Source: Asaia bogorensis (lineage in GTDB: Bacteria; Pseudomonadota; Alphaproteobacteria; Acetobacterales; Acetobacteraceae). From it: a stretch of DNA of 64,000 bases. The DNA is taken from assembly GCF_900465345.1 (NCBI RefSeq), contig NZ_UEGO01000012.1:303458-367457 (forward strand). The letters are read 5' to 3'. Numbering within the stretch: position 1 is the stretch's first letter; each line of letters opens with the position of its first letter. The notes beneath the pieces were generated by a model, which made no database searches, had not been told where the DNA came from, and saw nothing but the letters and a program-made list of their open reading frames with translations. The position numbers were made by a program, and so were the translations under genes. Below are positions 1-10,885 of the stretch, piece by piece.

Positions 1-1265
<1,265 letters not shown>

Positions 1266-1299
1266 GTCCGGCTTTCATGTAAACGCAATATATATGCCG

Positions 1300-2052
1300 T
1301 CAGGACGCCGACGAGAGACCCGCCTTTGCGATGCCGAGAAAGGATTCGGCAGACAGGCTGGCCCCGCCGACGAGCACGCCCCCTACGCCGGAAACAGCGA
1401 GGATGGACGCGGCATCTTCGGGCTTAACTGAGCCGCCATACAGGACCCGTGGTGATTTGTCATCCGTTTCCAGATGGCGGTCCAGCACCTCATGAATCAG
1501 CGTCATGCGTGATTCGATATCCTGTTCGGTTGCCGCCTTGCCTGTGCCGATGGCCCAGATCGGCTCGTAGGCCACGATGCCCTGGAATGTTCTGGGCAGA
1601 CATTCCACGATCTGGCGTGTCAGCCAGTCCTCGGCCTGTCCATCGCGTTTCTGGCTTGCGCTCTCACCCACGCAGATGACCGGGCAGAGACCGAATTTCT
1701 GTGCCGTCACGGCCTTGCGTCGGATGAGGGCGTTGTCCTCATGATGATGTTCTCGTCGCTCGGAATGACCAAGCAGCACATGTTTGACGCCAAGATCTGT
1801 CAGCATGGGAGCAGAGATATCCCCCGTATAGGCTCCTTCGGCTTCCGCATGGCAGTCCTGCGCTCCAAGCCCGATGCCAGAGGATTGCAGGATGGGTGCA
1901 ATGAGAGCCGTCAGGGTAAAGGGCGGGGCCAGAACGACATCGCGCTCAGCCAGAACGGGCTCGATTGCGTCTGCAATTTCGGCAGCGAGTTCCGAACCCC
2001 GACCGCGAAGGCCATGCATCTTCCAGTTGCCCATGATCATCTGGTGCATCAT
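1300..2052 (-). CDS. tpiA: Triosephosphate isomerase
   Basis: Interconverts dihydroxyacetone phosphate and glyceraldehyde 3-phosphate in the cytosol. The 250-residue length fits a TIM barrel. Visible catalytic elements are the substrate lysine in GNWKMHG near the N terminus, the electrophilic histidine in LLGHSERR, the glutamate base in AYEPIWAIGTG with the flexible loop, and the phosphate-binding YGGSVKPEDA. The start has two adjacent ATG codons preceded by GAAGGATAC, a good ribosome-binding site. It heads the tpiA-secG-pyrG group and is divergent from the ppiD-trp operon; promoters for both should lie in 2053-2303. Confidence 0.96.
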   Translation of the reverse strand: MMHQMIMGNWKMHGLRGRGSELAAEIADAIEPVLAERDVVLAPPFTLTALIAPILQSSGIGLGAQDCHAEAEGAYTGDISAPMLTDLGVKHVLLGHSERREHHHEDNALIRRKAVTAQKFGLCPVICVGESASQKRDGQAEDWLTRQIVECLPRTFQGIVAYEPIWAIGTGKAATEQDIESRMTLIHEVLDRHLETDDKSPRVLYGGSVKPEDAASILAVSGVGGVLVGGASLSAESFLGIAKAGLSSAS

Positions 2053-2303
2053 GTATCCTTCAACGATCCTGCATTAACCGGCGAGCGATGCTCCTGCTTA
2101 GCGGAAGTTTTCGGACCGGAGACAGGGGGGAACGGCGATTGTCCGTCATCTTTCCATCATCTTATCGTCAGATGAATGACAAGCGTTGCATCGGGAATGA
2201 GCGCTTGATGTTTCCCGGGCAAGGGCGCCGTCTGGTCAAGTGAAGCGTGTCAGACTATGGTCCTGCCATTCAATCCCTTGCGAATTGCGGATCCTGGACG
2301 CGT

Positions 2304-4223
2304 ATGATTTCGACTTTGCGGCATCTTGTTGTCGATTCCTGGCTTGGGCGCATCATCGCGCTTCTCATTTTTCTGGCCTTTGTTGGCTGGGGCGTCGGCG
2401 ATATGGTCGGCAGCTATAACGGTGACCAGGCCAATATTGCCGTGAAGATCGGGACCCGTCAGATCGGGGCCCAGGATCTCGCCAATGCCATTCAGAACGA
2501 GATGCCGCGTGTTGCGCAGCAGATGGGGCTGAGCAACCCGTCCCAACTGACCCCGGCTGTGCGTGAGCAGGTCGCCCAGGGTGTACTTCAGCGCATGCTG
2601 GCGCAGAACGAGGTTCTGGCCCTGGCGGACCGCAACGGCATGAAAGTGCCCGATGCCCTCGTTCGGAACGAGATCTTTGGCATGAGCGTATTTCATGGCA
2701 CGGACGGGCAGTTTGACCGCAAGCTCTTCAACAGCAAGTTGAGCCAGATCCATATCACGGAGCGCGATCTTCTGGCGAAGGTGCGTGATGATATCGGTGC
2801 GCGTAACCTGCTGGAGGGGCTCGGCAACGGGATGAAGGTGCCGGGCTCGGTTCTTGATCAGCTGCTTTCCTACAATACGCTTGCGCATCAGGTAGATTTG
2901 CTGCGTCTTGACAGCGCCTCTGTGGCCGTGCCGGTCGCCCCCGAGGAGGCACAGCTTCGCCGCTTCTATGATCTGCATCCTTGGCTTTATCGTTCGGCAG
3001 AATATCGTCATGCCAAGCTTGTCCTGCTCTCGGCAGACACGATCGCCCGTACGCTCACCATTCCCGATGCCGATCTCAAGCGCTTCTACGAGTTCGAGAT
3101 CCAGAAATACGATGTGCCGGAAACGCGTAGTCTCGAGGTGCTGACGCTTCAGGACCGGGCGGCTGCCGAGGCCGTTCTGGCAGCCTGGAAAGCCAGTGGC
3201 GATTACGCCGCTCTTCAGAAGCAGAATCCGGCCGCCGCAGCTGTTGCCTTCCCCAATGCGCGCAAGGCCGATATCCCGAGCCCTGAACTGGCGAAGGCTG
3301 CCTTCGAGGCTCCCTCCGGCGTAATCGAAGGGCCGATCGAGAGCCCCGCAGGCTGGATCGTTTTCCGCGTCACGGCAATCAATGCGCCGCACAAGACCGA
3401 TTTCGACCATGCGAAAGCCGATATCCGTGATGAGGTGGCCCGCTCGCAGGCCCCGCAAATTCTCGGTGGACGCGTGGCTTCGCTGCAGGATGCCATAGCG
3501 GGCAGCGCGGACCTCGAGCAGATACCGACCGATATCGGCGCCGTGCCGGCTCAGGGGTCGCTCGATGCGCAGGGCCTGACGAAAGATGGTGAGGTTGCGC
3601 CTCTGCCGGGAAGCGATGCCGTCCGCAAGGCCATCATCGCGCGCATCTTCAGTCAGAAGAAGGACGAGAAGCCCTCGCTGGTCAACGGCCCGGATGGCAG
3701 CGCCTTTGCTGTGCTCGTGGACGAGATCGAGCCTGGCCATGTGAAGCCCTATGACACCGTGCGTGAGCAGGTGGGGCATGACTGGCTTCGCGAGCGTCAG
3801 ATGCATATGGCAGACGAGCGTGCCACCACGCTCATGCAGGCCGCCCGCAAATCGGGTGGTCTCGATAAGGCCGTGGCGGGCACGAACGATGAAGCTCAGA
3901 TGCAGAAGGATCTGATGATCTCGCGCATGCAGAATGGTAACCTGCCATCCGCTCTTCTTTCGCAGATTTTTTCGACCCCGGTTGGCAAGACTGGCATGAT
4001 GGCCGATGGTGACGAGCTGTATGTGTTCACGGTCAAGGCGACCAAGCCCGCAAGCCCTGAGAGCACCAAGGCGCTTCGCGCCTCCATGCAGTCTCAGCTG
4101 CAGGACACATTGCGCGCCGATGTGCCGGTGGTGTTCGTCCATTCGCTGGAAGGGCAGATCAAGCCAGTGCCGAACATGCCGGTGCTTCAGCAGGCGCTCA
4201 AGGCAGGAACCGGACAGGAATGA
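2304..4223 (+). CDS. ppiD: SurA/PpiD-type peptidyl-prolyl isomerase foldase
   Basis: A 640-residue membrane-anchored periplasmic chaperone likely to help outer-membrane proteins fold. From the ATG at 2304 the order is a short cytoplasmic N terminus (MISTLRHLVVDSWLGRI), one transmembrane helix (ALLIFLAFVGWGVG), a SurA-like helical chaperone region, a parvulin-type PPIase domain around residues 240-370, and a C-terminal helical region. This matches PpiD architecture. A GTG at 2247 would add 19 non-conserved residues before the anchor, so I prefer 2304. Its stop overlaps the trpE start by four bases (ATGA), so the two are probably translationally coupled. Confidence 0.88.
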   Translation: MISTLRHLVVDSWLGRIIALLIFLAFVGWGVGDMVGSYNGDQANIAVKIGTRQIGAQDLANAIQNEMPRVAQQMGLSNPSQLTPAVREQVAQGVLQRMLAQNEVLALADRNGMKVPDALVRNEIFGMSVFHGTDGQFDRKLFNSKLSQIHITERDLLAKVRDDIGARNLLEGLGNGMKVPGSVLDQLLSYNTLAHQVDLLRLDSASVAVPVAPEEAQLRRFYDLHPWLYRSAEYRHAKLVLLSADTIARTLTIPDADLKRFYEFEIQKYDVPETRSLEVLTLQDRAAAEAVLAAWKASGDYAALQKQNPAAAAVAFPNARKADIPSPELAKAAFEAPSGVIEGPIESPAGWIVFRVTAINAPHKTDFDHAKADIRDEVARSQAPQILGGRVASLQDAIAGSADLEQIPTDIGAVPAQGSLDAQGLTKDGEVAPLPGSDAVRKAIIARIFSQKKDEKPSLVNGPDGSAFAVLVDEIEPGHVKPYDTVREQVGHDWLRERQMHMADERATTLMQAARKSGGLDKAVAGTNDEAQMQKDLMISRMQNGNLPSALLSQIFSTPVGKTGMMADGDELYVFTVKATKPASPESTKALRASMQSQLQDTLRADVPVVFVHSLEGQIKPVPNMPVLQQALKAGTGQE

Positions 4224-5698
4224 CGACCGAATTTCTTACGCGTATCGAGGCCGCCGACCTTCTGACGCCGGTCGCGGCATTCATGAAGCTTTCCTCGCTG
4301 GTGCCCGCTCAGGCGAGTGGCGGTGAGGGGCGTCCCTATCGTCTGCTGTTCGAAAGTGTCGAAGGCGGCGCCGCGCGTGGGCGATATTCGGTCATCGCCC
4401 TGCTGCCGGATCTCGTCTGGCGCTGTGCCCATGGCGTTGCCTCAATCAACACTGCGCCGCATGAAGCGGGGTCGGTATTTACCGAAACCGACGAGGCGCC
4501 GCTGGTTTCCCTGCGTCGTCTGATCGATGAGAATCGCGCCGTGCTGCCGGACTCACTGCCCACCATGATCGGGGGCATTTTCGGCTATCTCGGCTATGAC
4601 ATGGTCCGGCAGATGGAAACGCTGCCCGATGCGCCGCAGGATGATCTTTATCTGCCCGATGGCGTGATGATGCGTCCGGGACTGTTCGCCGTGTTCGACT
4701 CGGTACGGGATGAGCTGCACCTTGCCGTTCCCCTGCGCGAGGGCGGGATGAGCCGCGAGGCAGGGCTGACCCTGCTTGAGCGTGCAAGCAGGGCACTCAT
4801 TGCAGCCCCCCTCGATACGACGCCTGAACTGCCGGAAGGCAGCGTTCTCGACACTCCGGTTTCGACCATGACGGCGGAGGTGTTCAAGGACAAGGTGCGC
4901 AGGGCCCAGGACTATATTGCAGCGGGCGATGCGTTCCAGATCGTGCCGAGCCAGCGTTTCGAAGCAGGGTTTCCGCTGCCTGCACTAGCACTTTATCGTT
5001 CCCTGCGACGGGTCAATCCTGCGCCGTTCCTGTTCCTTGTCGAAATGGATGGCTTCTCGCTCGTCGGCTCATCTCCCGAAATTCTGGTGCGGCTGCGTGA
5101 TCAGGTCGTGACCGTGCGCCCTCTTGCCGGAACCCGTCCGCGGGGTGCGGATCGCGAGGAGGATGAACGCCTTGAAGCCGAGTTGCTTGCCGATGCCAAG
5201 GAACGTGCCGAGCATCTGATGCTCATCGATCTGGGGCGTAATGACGTGGGTCGTGTGGCACGCATGGGGTCGGTCACTGTGCCGTCGTCTTTCGTGGTCG
5301 AGCGATACAGCCATGTCATGCATATCTCCTCCACGGTGCAGGGGACGATTCGTCCAGAATGTGACGCACTGGATGCGTTGTCAGCCGCTTTCCCGGCGGG
5401 AACACTGACGGGGGCTCCCAAGATCCGCGCCATGGAAATCATCGACGAGCTGGAAGTGACCCGGCGTGGCCCGTATTCGGGCTGCATCGGTTATGTCGGC
5501 GTTGATGGCGACATGGATACCTGTATCGGCCTTCGCATGGCGATCCTGTACCAGGGGCGGATGTATGTACAGGCCGGGTGCGGTGTCGTGGCCGATAGCG
5601 ACCCCGCCAGCGAGGAGATGGAGACGCGACACAAGTCGCGCGCCATTTTCCGTGCAGCGGAGCTGGCCGTGATCCAGGCCAGCGGGAATGGTGGCTGA
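4220..5698 (+). CDS. trpE: Anthranilate synthase component I
   Basis: Converts chorismate to anthranilate with ammonia supplied by TrpG, the first committed step of tryptophan synthesis. The 492-residue protein has an N-terminal TrpE domain and a C-terminal chorismate-binding domain with the SSPEILVRL, PLAGTRPRGA, IDLGRNDVGRV and PAGTLTGAPKIRAMEI motifs. A feedback-type tryptophan site is suggested by the early LFESVEGG segment. The ATG overlaps the ppiD stop. No leader peptide with Trp codons or attenuator is visible ahead of it, because the coding sequence abuts ppiD. Confidence 0.97.
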   Translation: MTTEFLTRIEAADLLTPVAAFMKLSSLVPAQASGGEGRPYRLLFESVEGGAARGRYSVIALLPDLVWRCAHGVASINTAPHEAGSVFTETDEAPLVSLRRLIDENRAVLPDSLPTMIGGIFGYLGYDMVRQMETLPDAPQDDLYLPDGVMMRPGLFAVFDSVRDELHLAVPLREGGMSREAGLTLLERASRALIAAPLDTTPELPEGSVLDTPVSTMTAEVFKDKVRRAQDYIAAGDAFQIVPSQRFEAGFPLPALALYRSLRRVNPAPFLFLVEMDGFSLVGSSPEILVRLRDQVVTVRPLAGTRPRGADREEDERLEAELLADAKERAEHLMLIDLGRNDVGRVARMGSVTVPSSFVVERYSHVMHISSTVQGTIRPECDALDALSAAFPAGTLTGAPKIRAMEIIDELEVTRRGPYSGCIGYVGVDGDMDTCIGLRMAILYQGRMYVQAGCGVVADSDPASEEMETRHKSRAIFRAAELAVIQASGNGG

Positions 5699-5772
5699 CG
5701 GGCTGAACCGCCGGAAAGTCAGGCATTGTAACGGAATTTGACCTTCACTCGAGACATCGCCATCTTAGTGCC

Positions 5773-6369
5773 ATGATATTGCTGATCGACAACTACGACA
5801 GTTTCACCTTCAACCTTGTCCACCATTTCGGGACATTGGGAGAGGCCTGTGACGTTCGTCGCAACGATGCCCTGAGTGTCGAGGAAGCCCTTGCTCTCCG
5901 CCCAGAGGCCATCGTGATTTCTCCCGGCCCATGCTCGCCCAACGAGGCCGGTATCTGTTGTGACCTGATCGCAGCAGCGGCGCCGAACGTGCCCGTGCTG
6001 GGTGTCTGCCTTGGACATCAGGCGATCGGGCAGGTTTTTGGCGCGACGGTCGTCCGTGCGCCTGTGCCGATGCACGGAAAAGTCGACGGCATACGTCATG
6101 ACGGCACCGGCCTGTTCCATGGTCTGGCGAGCCCGACGCAGGCGACGCGCTATCACAGTCTTACCCTGGCGCCCGAGACGATACCCGACACCCTTATCGT
6201 CAATGCCCGGTCGCAGGATGGTGTGGTGATGGGGGTACGGCATCGGACCCTGCCGGTCCATGGCGTGCAATTCCATCCCGAGAGCATCGCTTCGGAAGAT
6301 GGCCAGATGATGCTTGCCAATTTTCTCAACATCGCCCGTGCTGCACGTCAGAAGTCGCAAGCAGCCTGA
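5773..6369 (+). CDS. trpG: Anthranilate synthase component II (glutamine amidotransferase)
   Basis: Class I glutamine amidotransferase of 198 residues supplying ammonia to TrpE; the same protein may also serve aminodeoxychorismate synthase (PabA role). It starts MILLIDNYDSFTFNLVH. The oxyanion segment ISPGPCSPNEAG, the nucleophile elbow GVCLGHQAIGQ (catalytic Cys) and the His-Glu pair in GVQFHPESI are all present. A 74-base gap separates it from trpE; TTGACC near 5740 could be a weak internal promoter element, but its -10 partner is poor. Its stop is directly followed by trpD with no spacer. Confidence 0.96.
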   Translation: MILLIDNYDSFTFNLVHHFGTLGEACDVRRNDALSVEEALALRPEAIVISPGPCSPNEAGICCDLIAAAAPNVPVLGVCLGHQAIGQVFGATVVRAPVPMHGKVDGIRHDGTGLFHGLASPTQATRYHSLTLAPETIPDTLIVNARSQDGVVMGVRHRTLPVHGVQFHPESIASEDGQMMLANFLNIARAARQKSQAA

Positions 6370-7488
6370 ATGACAATGCAATCTGGTCGTCTCAAACAGG
6401 TCATGGGTCGGCTCGCCGAGGGGCGGCGTCTCTCGGGGGAAGAGACCGAAGCACTCTTTACCCTCATCATGCAGGGCGAAGTGCCCGGCGAGCAGCTTGC
6501 AGCCATTCTCATGGCGCTTCGCTTGCGTGGCGAGACTGTCGACGAGCTGAGCGGTGCGGTGCGTGCCGTCCGGGCCTGCATGACAGCCCTGCCCAATGCT
6601 CCGGAAGGGGCAATGGATGTCTGCGGCACAGGGGGGGACGGGCTCGGCACGCTCAATGTTTCCACCGCCGTTGCTTTCGTGCTTGCAGGTCTCGGTGTGC
6701 CGGTGGCCAAACACGGCAACCGCGCTCTGTCGTCCCGGGCGGGGGCGACAGACACGCTCATGGCGCTGGGGATCGCCCCATGCGAGGATCTGGACGAGCA
6801 GGCGCGCCGCTTGCGTGAGGGCCGTCTGGCTTTTCTCGCGGCCCCTCTGCATCATCCGGCCATGCGCCATGCCGCGCCGGTCCGGGGGGCACTCGGTTTT
6901 CGCACGATCTTCAATCTGATCGGGCCGCTCTGCAATCCGGCTGAAGTCCGCCGACAGATGATCGGTATCTACGATCAGCGTTGGCTGCGCCCCGTGATCG
7001 AGACACTGGCATCGCTCGGTGCGGAGTGCGTGTGGGCCGTACATGGCGAGACCGATCTTGGCGGGAGTGACGAAATCACCCTCGCGGGCCTGTCGCATAT
7101 CCATGCCTGGGATGAAGGGCGCTTTCTCGATCTTGTCCTGACACCGGATATGGCGGGACTGCCTCACCGCCCCATTGCAGCGATTGCGGGCGGTGACCCC
7201 GCCCATAATGCCAGCAAGCTGCTCGACATGCTCTCCGGCCAGGAGGGCGCGTATCGTGACACCGTGCTCCTCAACACGGCTGTCGCCCTGCATGTCTCTG
7301 GCCGTTTCCCCATTCTTGAAAACGCGTCGATCGTCCCCACTCTTCTTCGCAGGAATGTCGAGGTCGCCGCACATGCCATCGATACAGGGCTGGCCCTGTC
7401 GGCCCTCGTTCAGGCGCAGAAGCAGGCGCCCGATTCTGCCGTTGCGGTGCACCCCTCCCATTTGATCCAGACGTCAGGCTTGAAATGA
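6370..7488 (+). CDS. trpD: Anthranilate phosphoribosyltransferase
   Basis: Transfers the phosphoribosyl group of PRPP to anthranilate. The 372-residue protein has the helical N-terminal domain (GRRLSGEETEALFTLIMQGE), then the PRPP-binding DVCGTGGDGLGTLNVST, the KHGNRALSS motif and the FNLIGPLCNP segment, as in the family. The length is slightly above the usual 340-350. The ATG follows the trpG stop directly (TGA ATG), and the trpC start overlaps the last four bases, so trpG-trpD-trpC is one translational unit. Confidence 0.96.
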   Translation: MTMQSGRLKQVMGRLAEGRRLSGEETEALFTLIMQGEVPGEQLAAILMALRLRGETVDELSGAVRAVRACMTALPNAPEGAMDVCGTGGDGLGTLNVSTAVAFVLAGLGVPVAKHGNRALSSRAGATDTLMALGIAPCEDLDEQARRLREGRLAFLAAPLHHPAMRHAAPVRGALGFRTIFNLIGPLCNPAEVRRQMIGIYDQRWLRPVIETLASLGAECVWAVHGETDLGGSDEITLAGLSHIHAWDEGRFLDLVLTPDMAGLPHRPIAAIAGGDPAHNASKLLDMLSGQEGAYRDTVLLNTAVALHVSGRFPILENASIVPTLLRRNVEVAAHAIDTGLALSALVQAQKQAPDSAVAVHPSHLIQTSGLK

Positions 7489-8396
7489 CCGATCATTCGT
7501 CCACTCCCACGCATGACACGCCCGCCGGCTTTCCTGATGTCCAGGTGCCCGGAACCATTGTGCAGGAAGAGACCGCATTGCCCGTTTCCGGCGTGGACAT
7601 GCCGGATGTTCTGGCGCGTATCTGTGCCCGGACGCGCATCGATGTTGAACAGCGTTCACAGATCATGCCGCTCAAGGAAATCACGGCACGCGCCCGCGAG
7701 GTGAGTGTGCCCACCCGCGGTTTCGGTCAGGCGCTCAAGCAGATGGCGGCCGATCGGCGTGTCGGGCTGATTGCTGAAATCAAGAAGGCTTCGCCTTCGG
7801 CCGGAATTCTTCGGCCGGATTTTGATCCGGTTGGCATTGCGAAGGCTTACGAAGCGGCAGGCGCGATCTGCCTTTCGATCCTGACTGAAGGCTCGTGTTT
7901 TCATGGGTCGATCGAGGATCTCAAGGCGGTCAAGGAAATCTGCCCGCTGCCGATCCTGCGCAAGGATTTCATCCTTGAGCCCTGGCAGGTGCATGAAAGC
8001 CGTCTGATCGGTGCGGATTGCATCCTGATTATTCTCTCGGCCTTGACCGATGCCGAGGCCGCCGAACTCATCGCCCTTGCCCGTGGTCTCGATATGGACG
8101 TGCTGTGCGAGGTGCATGACGAAGCCGAACTCAACCGCGCGCTTGCGCTCGACACCTCGCTTATCGGGATCAACAACCGCAACCTGCGCACGCTCGTGAC
8201 CGATCTGGACACGACAGCCAAGCTTGCCCCGCTGGTGCCGCCCGATCGTATCCTCGTTTCCGAGAGTGGTATCCGCACACTCGAAGATGTGACGCGTGTG
8301 GGTGAGGTGGGAGCCAGTGGCGTGCTCGTTGGCGAAAGTCTCCTGCGCGAACAGGATCCTGGCATCGCCGCCCGCCGTCTGCTCGGCACGCTCTAA
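7485..8396 (+). CDS. trpC: Indole-3-glycerol phosphate synthase
   Basis: Closes the indole ring from CdRP. The TIM-barrel motifs are clear: IAEIKKASPSAGILRPDFDP, ILRKDFILEPWQV, LIGINNRNLRTL and ILVSESGI. Translated from the overlapping ATG (ATGA with trpD) the protein is 303 residues. The first 38 (rich in Thr, Pro and Val) have no counterpart in typical 260-270 residue enzymes. An internal ATG at 7599 (MPDVLARICA) matches the normal N terminus. I keep 7485 because of the coupling overlap, but 7599 is a realistic alternative. trpF, trpB and trpA are not in this window. Confidence 0.95.
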   Translation: MTDHSSTPTHDTPAGFPDVQVPGTIVQEETALPVSGVDMPDVLARICARTRIDVEQRSQIMPLKEITARAREVSVPTRGFGQALKQMAADRRVGLIAEIKKASPSAGILRPDFDPVGIAKAYEAAGAICLSILTEGSCFHGSIEDLKAVKEICPLPILRKDFILEPWQVHESRLIGADCILIILSALTDAEAAELIALARGLDMDVLCEVHDEAELNRALALDTSLIGINNRNLRTLVTDLDTTAKLAPLVPPDRILVSESGIRTLEDVTRVGEVGASGVLVGESLLREQDPGIAARRLLGTL

Positions 8397-8459
8397 CGCA
8401 CATATTAACAGCCCGGGTTGTGGACTTGCTCAACGGGACTGGTAAATACCGGTCCCTGA

Positions 8460-8476
8460 GTTGTGCATGACACAAC
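8460..8476. promoter_or_regulatory. Inverted repeat upstream of pdhA (candidate operator)
   Basis: The sequence GTTGTG-CATGA-CACAAC is a perfect 6-bp inverted repeat with a 5-bp spacer. It lies 24 bases before the pdhA start and just before its AGGAGA ribosome-binding site (8487-8492). A second small palindrome, GGTAAATACC, is at 8441-8450. Placement in the only sizeable gap ahead of a six-gene operon suggests control of pdh transcription or translation. No known regulator is identified. Confidence 0.35.
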
Positions 8477-8500
8477 GATCTGGCCCAGGAGATACTCAGC

Positions 8501-9523
8501 ATGTCCGGCAAAGCCCATAAGGGAGCGGCTCAGCCGCTCGCCGATCACAACGGACCGATCCTGCCACTGGAGACCGTGCGCACGGCATATCGCGATATGC
8601 TTTTGCTGCGCCGCTTCGAGGAAAAGGCCGGACAGCTTTACGGCATGGGTCTGATTGGCGGTTTCTGCCATCTCTATATCGGTCAGGAAGCGGTTATCGT
8701 CGGTATGTCGCTGGCGATGAAGCCGGGCGACAAGATCGTGACCTCCTACCGTGATCACGCGCATATGCTGATGATGGGCATGAGCCCCGGCGGTGTGATG
8801 GCCGAGCTGACCGGACGCAAGGACGGTTATTCGCATGGCAAGGGCGGCTCCATGCACATGTTCTCGCGCGAGAAGAATTTCTATGGCGGTCATGGCATCG
8901 TGGGCGCGCAGGTGGCCATCGGCACCGGTCTGGCCTTTGCAAACAAATATCGCGGGACTGATGAAGTGGGCGTTGCCTATTTCGGCGAAGGTGCCGCCCA
9001 GCAGGGGCAGGTCTATGAGAGCTTCAATCTCGCCGCCCTGCACAAGCTGCCTTGCATCTATGTGATCGAAAACAACCGCTATGGTATGGGCACGAGCGTC
9101 GAGCGTTCCAGTGCTGCGGCTCACAACCTGTCCGAAATCGGTGCTCCCTGGAAGATTCCGGGCCGCAAGGTGGATGGCATGGATCTGTTTGCCGTGCATG
9201 AGGCGGCTCAGGAAGCTGTAGCGCATTGCCGTGCAGGCAAGGGGCCGTTCCTGCTCGAGATGGAAACCTATCGCTATCGCGGCCACTCCATGTCTGACCC
9301 TGCGCGTTATCGCGACCGCTCGGAAGTCGAGGAAATGCGCCGCACGCGTGATCCCATCGAGGCGCTGCACAAGCTGCTGTCCGAAAAGGGCACGACAGAC
9401 GAGGCGTTCAAGGAGATCGACGCCGAGGTTAAGCAGATCGTCAATGACGCTGCCGAGTTCGCGCAGAACAGCCCCGAGCCTGATCTCTCTGAACTTTGGA
9501 CCGATATTCTGGTGGAGGCGTAA
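8501..9523 (+). CDS. pdhA: Pyruvate dehydrogenase E1 component, alpha subunit
   Basis: The 340-residue alpha subunit of the alpha2beta2 E1, which binds thiamine diphosphate and decarboxylates pyruvate. Visible motifs are GGFCHLYIGQEA, the phosphorylation-loop-like YRGHSMSDPARYR, and the ThDP/Mg segment FGEGAAQQGQVYESFNLA followed by YVIENNRYGMGTS. The start has a good AGGAGA site 8 bases upstream. It opens a tightly spaced operon pdhA-pdhB-pdhC-lpd-lipA (gaps 3-12 bases), so the complex and its lipoyl synthase are probably co-expressed. Confidence 0.97.
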   Translation: MSGKAHKGAAQPLADHNGPILPLETVRTAYRDMLLLRRFEEKAGQLYGMGLIGGFCHLYIGQEAVIVGMSLAMKPGDKIVTSYRDHAHMLMMGMSPGGVMAELTGRKDGYSHGKGGSMHMFSREKNFYGGHGIVGAQVAIGTGLAFANKYRGTDEVGVAYFGEGAAQQGQVYESFNLAALHKLPCIYVIENNRYGMGTSVERSSAAAHNLSEIGAPWKIPGRKVDGMDLFAVHEAAQEAVAHCRAGKGPFLLEMETYRYRGHSMSDPARYRDRSEVEEMRRTRDPIEALHKLLSEKGTTDEAFKEIDAEVKQIVNDAAEFAQNSPEPDLSELWTDILVEA

Positions 9524-9526
9524 GTT

Positions 9527-10873
9527 ATGGCCGCTCCTGTTCTCATGCCGGCTCTTTCGCCTACCATGACCGAAGGCACGATTTCGAAATGGACCCGCAA
9601 GGCGGGTGACAAGATCAATTCCGGTGATGTCATTGCCGAGATCGAAACCGACAAGGCTACGATGGAAGTCGAGGCGGTCGATAGCGGTATCCTGGCAAAA
9701 ATCCTCGTGCCGGAAGGCACCGAGAACGTCGCCGTGAACACGCAGATCGCGATCATCGCGGAAGAGGGCGAGGATATCTCGGCGTTGGAAAACGGCCCGG
9801 CCCCCGCCCAGACGACCCCGGCTCAGACCGCAGTTGAGGAAAAGGCTCCCCAGAAGCCGCAGGAACTGGTGGCGACACCGGACCGCGAATGGGGTGAAAC
9901 CTCGGTTATCACAGTACGTGAAGCCCTGCGTGATGCGATGGCCGCTGAGCTGCGCCGTGATGACGATGTGTTCCTGCTTGGCGAGGAAGTCGCCCAGTAT
10001 CAGGGCGCCTACAAGATCAGCCAGGGGCTGCTCGACGAATTCGGTGAGCGTCGCATCATCGATACGCCCATCACCGAGCATGGCTTTACCGGCATGGCTG
10101 TCGGTGCCGCTCTGACGGGCCTGAAGCCGATTGTGGAGTTCATGACCATGAACTTCGCCATGCAGGCGATCGACCACATCATCAATTCCGCAGCCAAGAC
10201 GCTCTACATGTCGGGCGGACAGATGGGCTGTCCCATCGTGTTCCGTGGCCCGAACGGCGCAGCAGCCCGTGTGGGTGCGCAGCATTCACAGTGTTATGCC
10301 AGCTGGTACGCCCATGTGCCCGGTCTGAAGGTCGTTGCCCCCTGGTCGTCAGAAGATGCCAAGGGCCTGCTCCGTGCCGCCATTCGCGATCCGAACCCGG
10401 TAATCGTGCTCGAAAACGAGATCCTGTACGGGCAGAAATTCCCGTGCCCGGTGGATGAGGATTTCATTCTGCCCATCGGCAAGGCGAAGATCGAACGCGA
10501 GGGCAAGGACGTTACGCTGGTGGCGTTCTCGATCATGGTTGGTGTGGCGCTTGAAGCCGCTGCCAAGCTGGCCGAGCAGGGCATCGAGGCGGAGGTGATC
10601 AACCTGCGCACCATCCGTCCGCTCGATACCGAGACAATCATCAACAGCGTCAAGAAGACAAGCCGTATCGTGTCGGTTGAGGAAGGCTGGCCGGTCGCTG
10701 GCATTGGCGCCGAAATCTGCACAGTGGCCTGTGAGCAGGCGTTTGATTATCTCGATGCCCCGCCTGCGCGCGTCTGTGGTCTGGATATTCCGCTGCCCTA
10801 CGCCGCCAATCTCGAAAAACATGCGCTTCCGCAGCCTGACTGGGTGGTGGACGCGGTTCGCAAACTGTTCTGA
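9527..10873 (+). CDS. pdhB: Pyruvate dehydrogenase E1 beta subunit with N-terminal lipoyl domain
   Basis: The 448 residues hold two parts. Residues 1-80 are a biotinyl/lipoyl domain with the lipoyl lysine in [15 protein letters not shown]. An Ala/Pro/Thr linker follows. From about residue 120 comes the E1-beta transketolase-like domain ([52 protein letters not shown]). A lipoyl domain fused to E1-beta is known from several Alphaproteobacteria. The first 60 residues are nearly the same as the start of PdhC, so the domain was probably duplicated within the operon. Confidence 0.97.
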   Translation: MAAPVLMPALSPTMTEGTISKWTRKAGDKINSGDVIAEIETDKATMEVEAVDSGILAKILVPEGTENVAVNTQIAIIAEEGEDISALENGPAPAQTTPAQTAVEEKAPQKPQELVATPDREWGETSVITVREALRDAMAAELRRDDDVFLLGEEVAQYQGAYKISQGLLDEFGERRIIDTPITEHGFTGMAVGAALTGLKPIVEFMTMNFAMQAIDHIINSAAKTLYMSGGQMGCPIVFRGPNGAAARVGAQHSQCYASWYAHVPGLKVVAPWSSEDAKGLLRAAIRDPNPVIVLENEILYGQKFPCPVDEDFILPIGKAKIEREGKDVTLVAFSIMVGVALEAAAKLAEQGIEAEVINLRTIRPLDTETIINSVKKTSRIVSVEEGWPVAGIGAEICTVACEQAFDYLDAPPARVCGLDIPLPYAANLEKHALPQPDWVVDAVRKLF

Positions 10874-10885
10874 GGGGCTGCGACC

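Noticed and set aside
2250..4142. 630-codon open frame opposite the foldase gene
   Set aside because: No recognisable domain, wholly antisense to a well-supported gene; long antisense frames are expected in GC-rich DNA.
5739..5772. Internal promoter before trpG (TTGACC with CATCTT)
   Set aside because: The -10 match is poor and the genes need no separate promoter; left as a remark only.
5719..7461. 580-codon open frame opposite trpG and trpD
   Set aside because: Shadow of two conserved trp genes; composition is not protein-like.
8405..10285. 626-codon open frame opposite pdhA and pdhB
   Set aside because: Antisense to conserved enzymes; no motif.
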